Shown piece after piece: positions 38,879-49,912 of a stretch of DNA of 64,000 nucleotides. A program made the translations under genes and the position numbers. Source of the DNA: Gonatopus flavifemur (taxonomy: Eukaryota; Arthropoda; Insecta; Hymenoptera; Dryinidae); the NCBI GenBank assembly GCA_018340375.1, contig JAFFJZ010000003.1:2418001-2482000 (forward strand). The letters are read 5' to 3'. The notes under the pieces were generated by a model. That model searched no databases and was not told the DNA's origin. It saw only the letters and a program-made list of their open reading frames with translations. Numbering within the stretch: the first letter of the stretch is position 1; each line of letters starts with the position of its first letter.

Positions 38879-40111
38879 TTACATGATAACACACCATTTC
38901 TTCCCATCAGTTTCCGTAGTTACTTCCTTACCATCGTTGCTCAATCCACTGAGATTGAGTTTTTCAGACTGAAACTTGTAAGATACGATATTCGGTGTGG
39001 AAACTTGTATCGGTTTACGCAATCCCTTGAGAAGGCTTATCGATGTATTGAAAAAACTACTTTCGGATTCGGTCTTTTGCTTTTTGGATGAATTTGATTC
39101 TTCCAAATCAAGTTTACGCTTTCTATCATTGGGAGTGCCATTGGTGGAAAACGAATCGGACAATCCACTTCTGTGGTGTAAAATTTTATAATCCAATCCA
39201 TCTTCCGCCGGTAATGACATCGAGGATGTATTTACGAACAACGAATTATTTGGAGAAAATCTACGTTCCGCGGGTCCGTTGTGACGCATTCTTCCGAGAC
39301 CGGTTCTTCCGGAGATATTTCTCAATGTCTTTCCAAAAGACATATCTCTTGACAATGGTTCAGGAGTATTGCGTTCTGATTCACCCGCATTGGTTGGTTT
39401 GAAATTATCTTTCAAACAATCATTCAATTTTATTTGCACGTCCTTCAACGCTATATTACTGTTAAACATAACTTCATCGTTAGATTTGATTTGTTTGTCT
39501 TTTAAAACCTCGTGTTGAGATGAACTTTCCGTTGTTTCGGAGATTTCGGATGTTGTCGATTCAACAATATCTACCGAACAACTTTCTGTATCAGTTTGAG
39601 ATTCGCTTGGTACATCTTCATTACTAATTACATTTTTTATTTCTTCTATGGCTTCTTCTTTGTTATCTGGAGACGATTTGGAAGGACTGTCATCATCGAT
39701 TGTTAAAATTATTTCATTTTCTTCTTGATCCTGTTTCTCCTGATTAGAATTAGTATGCGATTCATTTTCATTCCTGATTACAGTTTCATCAACATTTGTA
39801 ACTCTCTCCTCGGAATTATCTCCGTTTTCTTTCGTATCTGACGCAGAGACTTCCACAGGAGCATCGGCAGTATCTTCATTTGTCGTTCTTTCTTTATTTA
39901 AACTTTCTTCCTGGACAACTTCTTCTTTTTGAGCAGATGCATCAAGTTTGACGTCAGCTTCTTCCGTTTCCGGTTGCATATTTTTCGTGGGAGATTTCAA
40001 ATTTTGGGTAGATGACGCAATTTTTCTTGAATCCTGATTCGAACCCGATGGTTCACCTAAGTTCTTGGACGGTTGATCGTTTCCGAGTTTAGCAGGTTTA
40101 TGTATTTTACT
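38879..40111 (-). CDS. CAAX nuclear protein, coding exon 3
   Basis: 411 codons including the stop, after the acceptor ATGTTATAG. It is by far the longest open frame of the window and holds the acidic region, the nuclear localisation signal and the CVIM terminus. Confidence 0.8.
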   Translation of the reverse strand, partial: SKIHKPAKLGNDQPSKNLGEPSGSNQDSRKIASSTQNLKSPTKNMQPETEEADVKLDASAQKEEVVQEESLNKERTTNEDTADAPVEVSASDTKENGDNSEERVTNVDETVIRNENESHTNSNQEKQDQEENEIILTIDDDSPSKSSPDNKEEAIEEIKNVISNEDVPSESQTDTESCSVDIVESTTSEISETTESSSQHEVLKDKQIKSNDEVMFNSNIALKDVQIKLNDCLKDNFKPTNAGESERNTPEPLSRDMSFGKTLRNISGRTGLGRMRHNGPAERRFSPNNSLFVNTSSMSLPAEDGLDYKILHHRSGLSDSFSTNGTPNDRKRKLDLEESNSSKKQKTESESSFFNTSISLLKGLRKPIQVSTPNIVSYKFQSEKLNLSGLSNDGKEVTTETDGKKWCVIM

Positions 40112-42938
40112 CTATAACATGTAAATTCAAATACTTAATCAACAGATTTCATGCGTTAACATGAAATTCATATTTTTTATAAATAAGCTTTTCGAAGTTT
40201 TCAAAATCATCAAATTATGTGGCGGGTCACAGAGGGAAGACACCATTTGTAGCAATGTATCGGATTCATTTATTCACAGTTTTAATAGATATAAGGATTG
40301 AACGGTTCAATATCACAAGATGTAACACAAAAAGTAATGAGGAAGTCAATAATAATGACTACAATTGGTGCATTGACTCTGAATATGATGGGGGTTTTTA
40401 TTCAAAATATTTGTTTATCAATCATACAATCAAAAATAGAGTAAAACACATCAACAACATATATATATAAGAGATGCAACAAACAAAAGTACAATGAAAT
40501 AATGTTGCATTCTGTATTATTGGGACTATGATCGACCTATTATACAGATCTCAATCAACTTAACCCATCAGAAAAATTACAATAATGATAAAATTCATAT
40601 AATACACGGAAAGACAAAGATTGTCAATATTTAGAAAAATGACTGACAATGTAGGGAAAAAGAGTAACGCTGAAGAATATTCGTAGTGAATTTACCAAAA
40701 ATTAATAGTTTCACGATGAATCGATCAAAATTAAGTATTCTCACTAAGAATTTTTAACAAACTCACTGCACACATTCTTCAGCGATCCTCTTCTTCCCTG
40801 ACTTGACAGTCATTTTTCGCAATGTTAAATATTGGATTAAATATTTGAATTTTTGAAAAAGGCAAATTTTAGAAAGAAGATCCTCCTGATAATCAAAATT
40901 TGAATATACGGTATAAGAGACTGATTGAAACATTCAATCCTCAAAATTGCAGTATTATGAATTTAGTTTCAACTGATTTTACATAAGAAAAATTCCACCA
41001 GGTAGCACTGCCTGTATCAATAATATTCTTCAAACACATGCGTCATACCATTATATATTGAAATAAAAATATTTTGATAAACAGATTATTGTTTGACATA
41101 CATTTTTCAATGTTTCCGACTCAATTTTCATGATAGAATTCCATACGGACATTAGGAATGTTTGATGATGATTGACGAATTTCATTTGACACAGAGAAAT
41201 TTAAAAAGTATCAACCCTGGAATGGAATTGGACCCTAACTGTTCTTCAAATGGATAGAATGGTAGACAGAAAGAATAATTTCTACTCATTTATAAATGGC
41301 GAAGGAATCTTATTCTTGATAAACTTGAAGGCTCATAGTTCTCAGAAAAAGATAGTGAAAGAAGCATGAAAGAAAGTGCACTGACGATCAGATCCCACCC
41401 TAACTGCTTCATCAGGGGATTAATCATACCGAATGCTATGTAAAAATGCCTCATTACACTCAAGGTCGCTTACAGAAATCCCTCTTCCAAAACCAAATTT
41501 TGACATGAAGACATGGTAATAATGGTAAAGAAATTTCATACCAATACATTGTAGTTTAGACTAATTTGGTTAACAAAAGAAGTTCCATTGGATAGAGTCA
41601 CTTGTGTCCTTGTATCTTCTTAATGGGAATTTAATGATACTCGGCGTAGGATATTTTGTGATATTAGTATCACGTTGAAGTATTGCAATGGCAATTTATA
41701 TCTTGATTTCATATTTTATTTTGGTTGGTTGAAACTGTGATTTATAAATTCATTTTGAGAACTATGTAATTTAAAAAGAGTATGAGAACTTTTCTGTAAT
41801 TTTTCTGGATTCAATCAATTTTATGCGATGAAGATTTTCCATTGAATCAAACCGAGTACTCGTAATGAATAAACAGAATAGAGAATTGAATCAAAATATT
41901 TGGGATAAGTTTAAAATAGGAACATACGAAAACATAAAAACATACAATAATCCATCTTTCGGGTATTCGTGTACATCAATTGAAAAATAAACTCAAGCAT
42001 AAAATATTTCACTTACTTTGATTACTTTCCCAGGTACCTTCTTAGTCACTCCGCTCAGCTTTGGTCTAAAACAAAACAAATGAAAGAAAATTATATTGAA
42101 AACTAATGCCAGATTTATGTAAATTTGTGTATTTCATACAAAAGCCCTTGAAACAAGAAGTGCCGGAGTCGATGAGAGGTGTCAAAAAATACAAGAATGA
42201 GCTAATGAAAAATACGTTTGAGATATATTGAAAGAACAAAAAAACTAGAGAATATAGCTCATTTTTCTTCAAGTTCAAGCCATTTGTTTTTTAAGGTTCA
42301 TCACAGAATTCACTACATAACTTGTTAGTCCATCTGGATAGTTGTTAAGAATCAAAACCTTATTCCATTATTGTTAAAAATGATCAACAAGGTCACAACT
42401 GAATTTTAATTGAAAAAATATCAATTTTAAATTACGAATAGATTTGATATTTCAGATAAGATCTTTAATAAAAATTCACATAGCGATGCAATCGTGTTAT
42501 TTAAATACCTAAAAAATATTTATTTAAATTGATAACTCGCATGTTCATGATAAAAGAGAAAATCAATTACAAGAAAAAAAAAAAGAATTGAACCTAGCGG
42601 ATTAATCAACGTTTTGCCCCGAATTCCCATGCAGTATTTTCACTAATAAAAATTTGATTCATGCTTTTTGAAAACTTATCAATTATACTGATTGAGAAAA
42701 GATACAAGTACATAATGAAACTGATGCATATATTAAAGACTTGAGAAACTTCCGATTCTCGGGGCTAGATTTTGGTTTTCTTTACAAACCTGTTCGAATT
42801 CTCGGACTCGCGATGTCTCTTGTTTGGCAAGCTCGAATTTTCCGAACTTTTTGACGATGCGTTCGTGGTCTTAAGTCTCCGAACGTACGCATTCCTCTCA
42901 TCGCCCCCAGGGGCCGCCTTCTTTGGCGTCTTAACCAT
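38879..42938 (-). CDS. Acidic nuclear protein with C-terminal farnesylation (CAAX) box, Kugelkern-like, 3 exons
   Basis: Exons: 42938-42790, 42065-42017 and 40111-38879, with phases 2 and 0, giving 476 residues. The N-terminus is basic (MVKTPKKAAPGGDERNAYVR). Residues about 105-300 are Glu/Ser/Asn-rich and acidic, with IILTIDDD at 200-207 fitting a SUMO-interaction motif. A Gly/Arg/Ser block (FGKTLRNISGRTGLGRMRHN) follows. A bipartite nuclear localisation signal lies at 395-412 (RKRKLDLEESNSSKKQK). The chain ends KKWCVIM, a CaaX box whose final Met favours farnesyl transfer, as in B-type lamins. NLS plus farnesyl box predicts the inner nuclear membrane. Drosophila Kugelkern (Charleston), which elongates nuclei at cellularisation, has the same layout, so an insect Kugelkern-type protein is my best guess. 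There is no lamin rod or lamin-tail domain. The gene structure is well supported; the name is inference. Confidence 0.6.
40112..42016 (-). other. Intron 2 of the CAAX nuclear protein gene
   Basis: 1.9 kb of AT-rich sequence. Apart from the long hairpin nothing is supported; the small ORF at 40219-40470 (+) is a chance frame. Confidence 0.6.
40634..40818. repeat. 185-bp long imperfect hairpin inside intron 2 of the CAAX protein gene
   Basis: The left arm begins GAAAAATGACTG (40634) and continues through CGCTGAAGAAT. The right arm ends CAGTCATTTTTC (40818) and is its inverted copy, including ATTCTTCAGCG. Similarity continues inward (AAAAATTAATAGT against AATTCTTAGTG), so each arm is about 70-80 bases at roughly 80% pairing with a short loop. 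It is either a fold-back transposon or a hairpin-RNA locus. Confidence 0.65.
42017..42065 (-). CDS. CAAX nuclear protein, coding exon 2 (49 bases)
   Basis: A micro-exon between GTTTTGTTTTAG and GTAAGTGA. It completes an Arg codon and encodes PKLSGVTKKVPGKVIK, another basic stretch. Its phases fit both neighbours exactly. Confidence 0.55.
42790..42938 (-). CDS. CAAX nuclear protein, coding exon 1
   Basis: ATG at 42938-42936. It is clearly GC-richer than its surroundings and encodes the basic N-terminal 49 residues plus two bases. It ends GAACAG before GTTTGT. Confidence 0.6.
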
Positions 42939-43484
42939 TTCTTTCTTTTCTCGTTTTTGTTTTGATTAATGAATTACTATATCGCGCAATTGATAGATAT
43001 ATCTCCACGCCCTTTAACTTTCCCCGAGAAAATAATAAATCCTGTTAATTCCGATCGTTCGGATCAATGAATGAATGTGTACCTTAGTCTTGTTTTGGTA
43101 AATTCAAGCCAGCCCCTGGTTTTTCTTCAATTTGTACTATGACGAACAAAAAGTATTAAGGGAAAAGCCCTACTATGCTTTTACTACGCAGGACGCCATG
43201 AAATGCCGCTCCAATTTCCGATTGAAAACTGCTGTAGCCCACACACGAAAACACTCGATTGTTATTTTTTTACAATTACGAGATTTATAAATCTTATGGT
43301 ATATAGTACACTTCGTAACTGCACATGAACTTTTACATAACAAAAAATCTGTCAACGATAGAATTACAGAACACGTTTGCCGCCGGTACCCCCGCTAACC
43401 GGTATGGAGTAAAACGTAACACACGCAATCGACGCCATCTATAAGATTCTATTTTTTCACAATCAACCAACAGATCTCTATACA

Positions 43485-43701
43485 TACGGTGATTCAAAAA
43501 ACTCCGCGTCGGTTCCAACGGAAAGATTTTGTATATTTCGTCGTTGTTTATGAAATCTTGATACTTTGCTTTTATTCATTAAGTAGATAACGAGCTTGAA
43601 TGCTTCGATTATGCATCAAAAGGGTCACAATATTGCAAATTATCACAATATTCTAAGAATCTTTCCGTTGGAACCGGCATGGACTTTTTTTACTCCCTGT
43701 A
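43485..43701. mobile_element. 217-bp MITE with about 44-bp terminal inverted repeats, Tc1/mariner-like
   Basis: The left end (TACGGTGATTCAAAAAACTC) and the inverted right end (TACAGGGAGTAAAAAAAGTC) match through about 44 bases, including a perfect 18-base stretch GGTTCCAACGGAAAGATT. Ends starting TA-CAGGG with a following A-run are typical of mariner-type elements with TA target sites. The interior is short and non-coding, so it is a non-autonomous element. Confidence 0.7.
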
Positions 43702-45744
43702 CAGTGGGTTCGTATAATCCTTTTCCTTCTTTCCAATAGATTCTTGTTGCCAATTCATTAATTCCGTTCGTTCGACGTGTTCTGAGTTGCTCCAACTTGC
43801 ACCAAACCAATCATTTCGTTTGTATAACTGGAAAAAACGAATCCAAAATACTTGGAGTTAGTTGAGGTAACTGGCAGCACCCCTGAATGAACTTAGCGAC
43901 CCTGTAAGAAAGGAATCATCAAAATCATTGGTTCTTATTAAAAATAAAATTTTTCCGATAAAAAGAAGTTTGCAAACTTCGGATTAGTTGTTCGAGGATT
44001 GAATCCTTGAGGTTTGGAGATTCCTACGATCATCCTTAGAATTTCCAAATGAGACTGTTTCGAATAATTATATGCTATGCACCTTCATAGAATATCTTTA
44101 CAGATTTATCCAAAATAATCTCATATGCACATTCTCTGTATATCCACCGAATAATCATCGCACATTTGAGGAGTTCACTGATGTCAATTTAGCGACTTTT
44201 TTCTATTGGTAATTTCTTTCCGAATTGAAAACATGATTAGCTGGTTGTACAAGAAATGACCAATCATCAGATGCTACGGATTTTTCTAGGGAATAATGGC
44301 ATCGCTGCTGGCAACTCTCTTCCGGTCCATGTGAAGCCAGCCTAATATGGAGTGCAATGGAAAAACCTTATCATCGGATTTCCCCACCAATCACACGAAG
44401 TGCGGTTTGATAAAAATTTTTGAAAATATTCAAATGTAAGTAATTCTGTTTTTTCAACATTTTATATATTTATTTATCCAATAGTTGTATATGTTACAAA
44501 TAAAGCAATAACTATTACACAATAACCGCTTGGGGAAGAGCATTCGGGTAAATTATAATGCATCTTTTTCCATGAATGTTTTGTTTACAGTATTTCCATA
44601 ATACATCCGTGTTCAACTTTTCAAACGTATTCATTTCGATAAATGTGTTCAATAGAATCCTGATTATCGAAGATTCCGTTGCCGTCTCGATTCTCAGTTC
44701 TCGTTATTCGGTTTCTTTTACATTTCAAGAAAGTTGATTATTTCATAAATTGATTAGAATGTTTGATTCGAATATTTGTGTGATCGTACATGAATTTGTG
44801 CACGCACAATGTGTACAGTGAATAAAAATCTTCACATCCCTTTCAACAAAGGAATTCTTCATCGAGAAAAGCTGTAAGTTTTTGTAATTACCAATGATAC
44901 TTTGCATGTTGTCTCACTTATAATTTAAAGTCTTAAATATCTTAAGTACATACCACTTTTAAAAATTTTGTTCAAATAATCGCATATGTACAGTATCAGC
45001 AAAGTTAATCCATTTTTTGTTCTGGGCATAAGTTTTCAGAACCAAATTTTTCTTGAGCACAATATTCGGAGCAACTTACATCACCTTTTTTTTGTTTTTA
45101 TGTTATGTTATGATATTGTGATTATAGCAAGAGGTGTACATTAAGAAATTATGAAAATCTTCATTAATATTATGTCATTGTTTTCTTCAATGTTGTGTCA
45201 AAAAGTTTTATATTCTTCTCTTCCATGTGATTTTGATATAAAACAATTATTTGCATAATATTCAGAGGCAAATGATTGAATAGCGAGAAAGAAATTAGGT
45301 CCACAAAATCGTTGTTCACGTAAATGGCACACAATATATTGTATACGTCGTAATACCCATTGCCATTGTATCATTAATCTATACTTCCTAATGATTGTTG
45401 ATAAATTGAACACAAAAAGTACTGTTTTATGCTATTTACATAGGAATATTATTTTTGTGAATTTTTCTATCCTAATTATATTTAGATATCTCTTCTCGAA
45501 TAATTCTCATTGTTAAGTAAATAATAACAGTTGTTTCATATGTATCTATCATATCACGTTTTGTGATTTGCTTGTTAGCAATAACTGTTCTTACTACTAT
45601 ATGAATTTTTATTGAGTTTAGTTTTTCAACCAAATATGAAGGAAATGATTGATTTGATTTCAATTGCGCGATATAGCAATACATACGAGTCAATTATCTT
45701 TCTAATATTGTATTGCTTTATACTTACTCTATGTATCCTTCGAG

Positions 45745-45870
45745 CAGGGGTATTTTGGTATGTTCGAACCAGTTCGGTGATTTTACGAGTCAAGTGGTTC
45801 TAAGTAGAGTAATAGCGTTCAAACCTTATCTGTGATTATACTTGTTGATTTCTGAACCAAAACACCCCTG
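45745..45870. mobile_element. 126-bp hAT-like MITE
   Basis: The ends CAGGGGTATTTTGGTA and, inverted, CAGGGGTGTTTTGGTT form terminal repeats of about 16-20 bases. The 8 bases on each side (CCTTCGAG and TTTTCGAA) agree at 5 positions, consistent with a decayed 8-bp target duplication. CAGGG-type ends with 8-bp duplications are the hAT pattern. There is no coding capacity. Confidence 0.6.
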
Positions 45871-46721
45871 TTTTCGAATACCCCTAATATTTGCGTCAAG
45901 CAAAGTAAAGACAAATTTTATTCCGTGAAACACTTGAAAATACAACGTTTTGATTAACTCAAAGGTGTTTCGACTCTCCTTAAAACAAGTCATATAAATC
46001 TTTTTGATATGAAGTAAAAAAAATCATAATAAAAATGTTGAATTCATTCTCATATTCAATGTTTTCCCTAACAAGGACCGATAGTTTCAATCAATTTACA
46101 TACATTTAATATCAACAAGATTAAACTTCCACCTATAAGTCGATGTTAGATAAACGTTGAGTACATGCGAAAATTTAAATTCGTATACCTAAGCATTTGA
46201 TTGAATGCTAATTAAAGAATTGTTCCTCATAATTAACTTGCAACTACATTAAATATAATAAATTCCTCCCTCATTCTGTTTTGTTCATAATTTAAAAATT
46301 AAGATCCAACTCATTTTATCGTAGCTTTAAAATCTCTCTTCAACATCTCTCAGTAAACATCTCATGTCAATATCAATGGAAATTTATTGATGAAAAGAGT
46401 GGAAATTGAACAACCGTTAGCTGTTTTCAAGAAATCTGGTTTCGGACTAGTGTCATATCTACAGCTTTCCTTCCGATGAGAATGATTTCAATCATAAGGA
46501 TAGATCCAATCGATCTTGAATCTAAAGTCACAAAGAATGGAATGCATTTATATTTGATAATCAACAAGTCTATGCTTCAAAAGTAAAATTGAGAATATGA
46601 AACGAATTTAAAATTGTATCTAAAACAATACATTTATAGAGATTGATCAATCTCCAGTTATTTTATTTGGATACAGAGAAACTGATGCGTTTGTGGTTTG
46701 CTCTCTGAATAAAGGAAACCC

Positions 46722-46814
46722 ATTCATTCTCATTGGTGTGCGGATTTCCGATTCACATCGATCAAAACCCATTCAATTTTGAATGCAGAATCTGCACATT
46801 CAATGAGAATGAAT
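46722..46814. repeat. 93-bp hairpin, precursor-microRNA-sized
   Basis: ATTCATTCTCATTG (46722-46735) is perfectly inverted at 46801-46814. After a small bulge, TGTGCGGATT pairs with AATCTGCACA with one G-U. The stem is about 25 bp with a loop of about 42 bases. It could be a small inverted-repeat element or a hairpin RNA. Confidence 0.5.
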
Positions 46815-49516
46815 TGTTTTCATCAACGAGGACCATTACGCACATATAGATATATTCTACCCGTTGAAAAGCTTTTCTCGTTCTTCTTTTCGTGTTTGCA
46901 AAACTTCCATGTTGTTTCCAATTGTATGAAAATAGGAATAACTTTTTTGAGGATATTGAAAATAAATTCTGAGAAATCTAAAATAATCCTCGCTTATTGA
47001 CCATATTTTTTGTAGAAAATGTTTTCAAATTTTGTTTCTTAAACACTCTGAAATGCTCTTAAATTTCCAAAGAGTTCAATCTGTAGAAAATTGGAGACAT
47101 TTTGAATTATTTTCAGAGCTTTTGATCATATCATGAAGTTATATCATGAAACAGCAAAGACTTTTTTCAGAGCCAACGAATTCAAAGATAGCTTTGAGTT
47201 TCTAACAAATTCAAAACCATAGCTTTTGAAATGGGTTGGTGGTTTTTCAAATCGCCAAAGTTCGAGCTAAATTTGAATTTAATGGTGTTATAAAATCAAG
47301 TTACTTTCGTACTATTTATGTTTCACTAAAATTCAACATAAGAACAGCACTGAAAAGTACCCTTATTATTCATATGAATTCATTTTAATTCGAATGAGAA
47401 AAGTTTTGTGCAATATTGAAGAAAAATTAAGCTGTGGTTTTCAACATGTTATATGTTTGAAAGATGATGTCCTATGATATAATGCTATTTAATTCACAAT
47501 TTTCTACTCGTAATTCCCTAATCATCTACTTTGTAATGTATAAATTTACAATTTTTCACCGTTATTATACGCAGAATAAACGTCTGTTTATTCAGGTGTT
47601 TGACTAGACATAGTATTATTGAAAATGTTGCACAAAAATTTATAATAACAAGAATGTGAATACTGAAACGTAATTAGAAATCTGATATTGCTATTAAAAT
47701 ATCGTTATGACTATTAAAATTTAAACCTGTATCTTGAATAGAGAAAATTCATGATACTTATCAAGTGAAAAATAATGTAACGATACTAAACATCGAATAC
47801 CGAAATTAATATGGAAACTTGTTGATTTCTGTCGATATTAATAATCTTATTAAAGGGAGCTGTCAGTTAAAATACTCAAAACATGAGTAACATTTATACA
47901 TGGAAATGACAAATGCTTGACAACAACAAAGTCTTCATCACATGAATCCAAGGAGACAATCAGACAATTTTTGTTGCTCTTCAAACATGGCAATAAAACT
48001 CTCGTACTTTTACCACAAGTTATTCACTGTTTATATCCATGAAAACTATCCATTCTTCAAATATTTTAACTGAAGGGTGCTCTTGATCAATGATCAATAT
48101 GACGATGATCGCAACTAATGATAGTATTATTTTATTTATTAGCATATGTCTCATATTTTAGACTTTATTCTATATTTCTTGCAGTAATGATGAGGCGAGG
48201 TATTCATATTTCTATAGGTCTTTATTTTTACAGATGACACGTTTTTTTCAATATTGTGATCATCTAAAAAAGTTTGTAGAGTCTGGAAATGATGAAATGT
48301 TTTGAAAAGCGTTTCGAATTAATACTCAAAACTCTATTTTGGTTTTTGAGAAAAAAGAAATATTCAAATAGCGGTGTGAATGTTCACTATTTTCAAAGAT
48401 AATCATAGTTCCAGCAGTTCACTCTCATCTTAGATCACTATCTCTAAATTCTGTGCTTTTCTAACTTTCTTATCCACATAACCACTCATTTTATGAGTTA
48501 ATTTTAATCTCTATTATGTGTATTATACTTTATATGTTATAAAAACAATCAAAACATCTTAAACTCTTGAAAACAATTAACAATGTTCACTATAATGTTT
48601 TTCATAAATCATTTAAAATGCAATAAAACATTCAAAGCTTTTCACTTTTCAAATGTAATAGTCAGGGTCTAATAACTTCCACGGTCTTCCAATAATTAGA
48701 TTAAATAATACAAAGTGAATCAAATAATGATTCTTAAAGCTCTGGTAGCGACAACCGTTGACGATCTTTCATTTGCAACATTTCGAAAAATTACTGACCA
48801 GCTCATATTACCACCCTGTGATATAATTTTTTAATAATATAATGCATATATTATTATAATGCAAGTGATTCGAATGGATGAATTTGTAATTCAAAATCTC
48901 ATCGACGTAAAATATCATTTGCGATTAGTGATTTTTGAAAAATGAAATAATCTTATTTACAAATAGATTACATTTTTGTGATTCACGAATCGTTGACATA
49001 AAATTGACCAAAGAAATGAAAATTAAGACACACGCGAGAAAAATTTGGAGTGTAAAGAAGTTTTAACTATCATATATAAATGATTTCGTATAATTTATAA
49101 CATAGAATCATTTCAATAATTACTATGGCGGCCAGCGCTCTCCATTTCATTACCTAAAGAATAGCATAGAGAATCCTTACAACGTCTGCCGTCTCTTTTT
49201 TTTCTAAACATCGAGTTTATACTCACTCATAACTATCGTCCATTTGAAAACGCATTCTTATAGTTTTTATGATATTTGATGAATTGACACAACCTCAACG
49301 CAAGTGAACAGACAAATCGGCACATTTTCTTGTTGCATATTTCTGTGAAATGTCATTAACGTTATTATCAATCATATTTATAATTGAATCCTTTAACGAT
49401 TAATAATCACAGATTATTCAAGTAAATCTTCAATCTTCAATGAATATTAAATATAGAATGTATATAAAAATTGTACAATTAATTATTGCATTATCTTCAA
49501 AGGAACAAATAAACTG

Positions 49517-49522
49517 TTTATT
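49517..49522 (-). terminator. Candidate polyadenylation signal of SepSecS
   Basis: AATAAA on the minus strand, about 125 bases past the stop codon. Confidence 0.4.
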
Positions 49523-49646
49523 GTCGATATTAAATCATGGAATATTCTCCAGAGATATGCAACTTGAAGTATTTGTAGGTAATACTATTTACTTACAAAT
49601 TAATGTTTATATGCTGATTTGACTGGCCAGTTGCGTTGATTACGGT

Positions 49647-49912
49647 TCATTTTCTCAAACTGTCTTTACTACTTGCACGGCTGGTTGAAGCTGTGCTTGA
49701 TTCACCTGGACCTCCAGCACCACCTGCATCCCCATTGATACTAGAACCCGCAAGAGATGCTGTCGGAGTGACGGGGGCCGAACGCCTCCTCACTTTCGTC
49801 AAAGCTTTGTCCAGCCTTTGAATAAATGCATCAACGTCCGATCGTTTTATACCAAGAGCCGCCGCGGCTGTTAAATATGGAACTGGATAATTGCTATTAT
49901 GCGCACCCCAGC
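49647..49912 (-). CDS. SEPSECS: SepSecS terminal coding exon 5
   Basis: Follows TTCCTAATTTAG. It encodes the conserved [20 protein letters not shown] and [13 protein letters not shown], then the low-complexity tail and TGA at 49649-49647. Confidence 0.92.

Larger units (their letters stand above)
42939..49646. other. Intergenic region between the CAAX-protein and SepSecS genes
   Basis: The first few hundred bases should hold the promoter and 5' UTR of the CAAX-protein gene. A GC-rich segment at 43370-43440 (CGCCGGTACCCCCGCTAACC) may be part of it. Three inverted-repeat elements are listed separately. The ORFs are unsupported, including an 11-codon frame at 49125 that starts in an ATGGCGGC motif. 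Confidence 0.55.
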
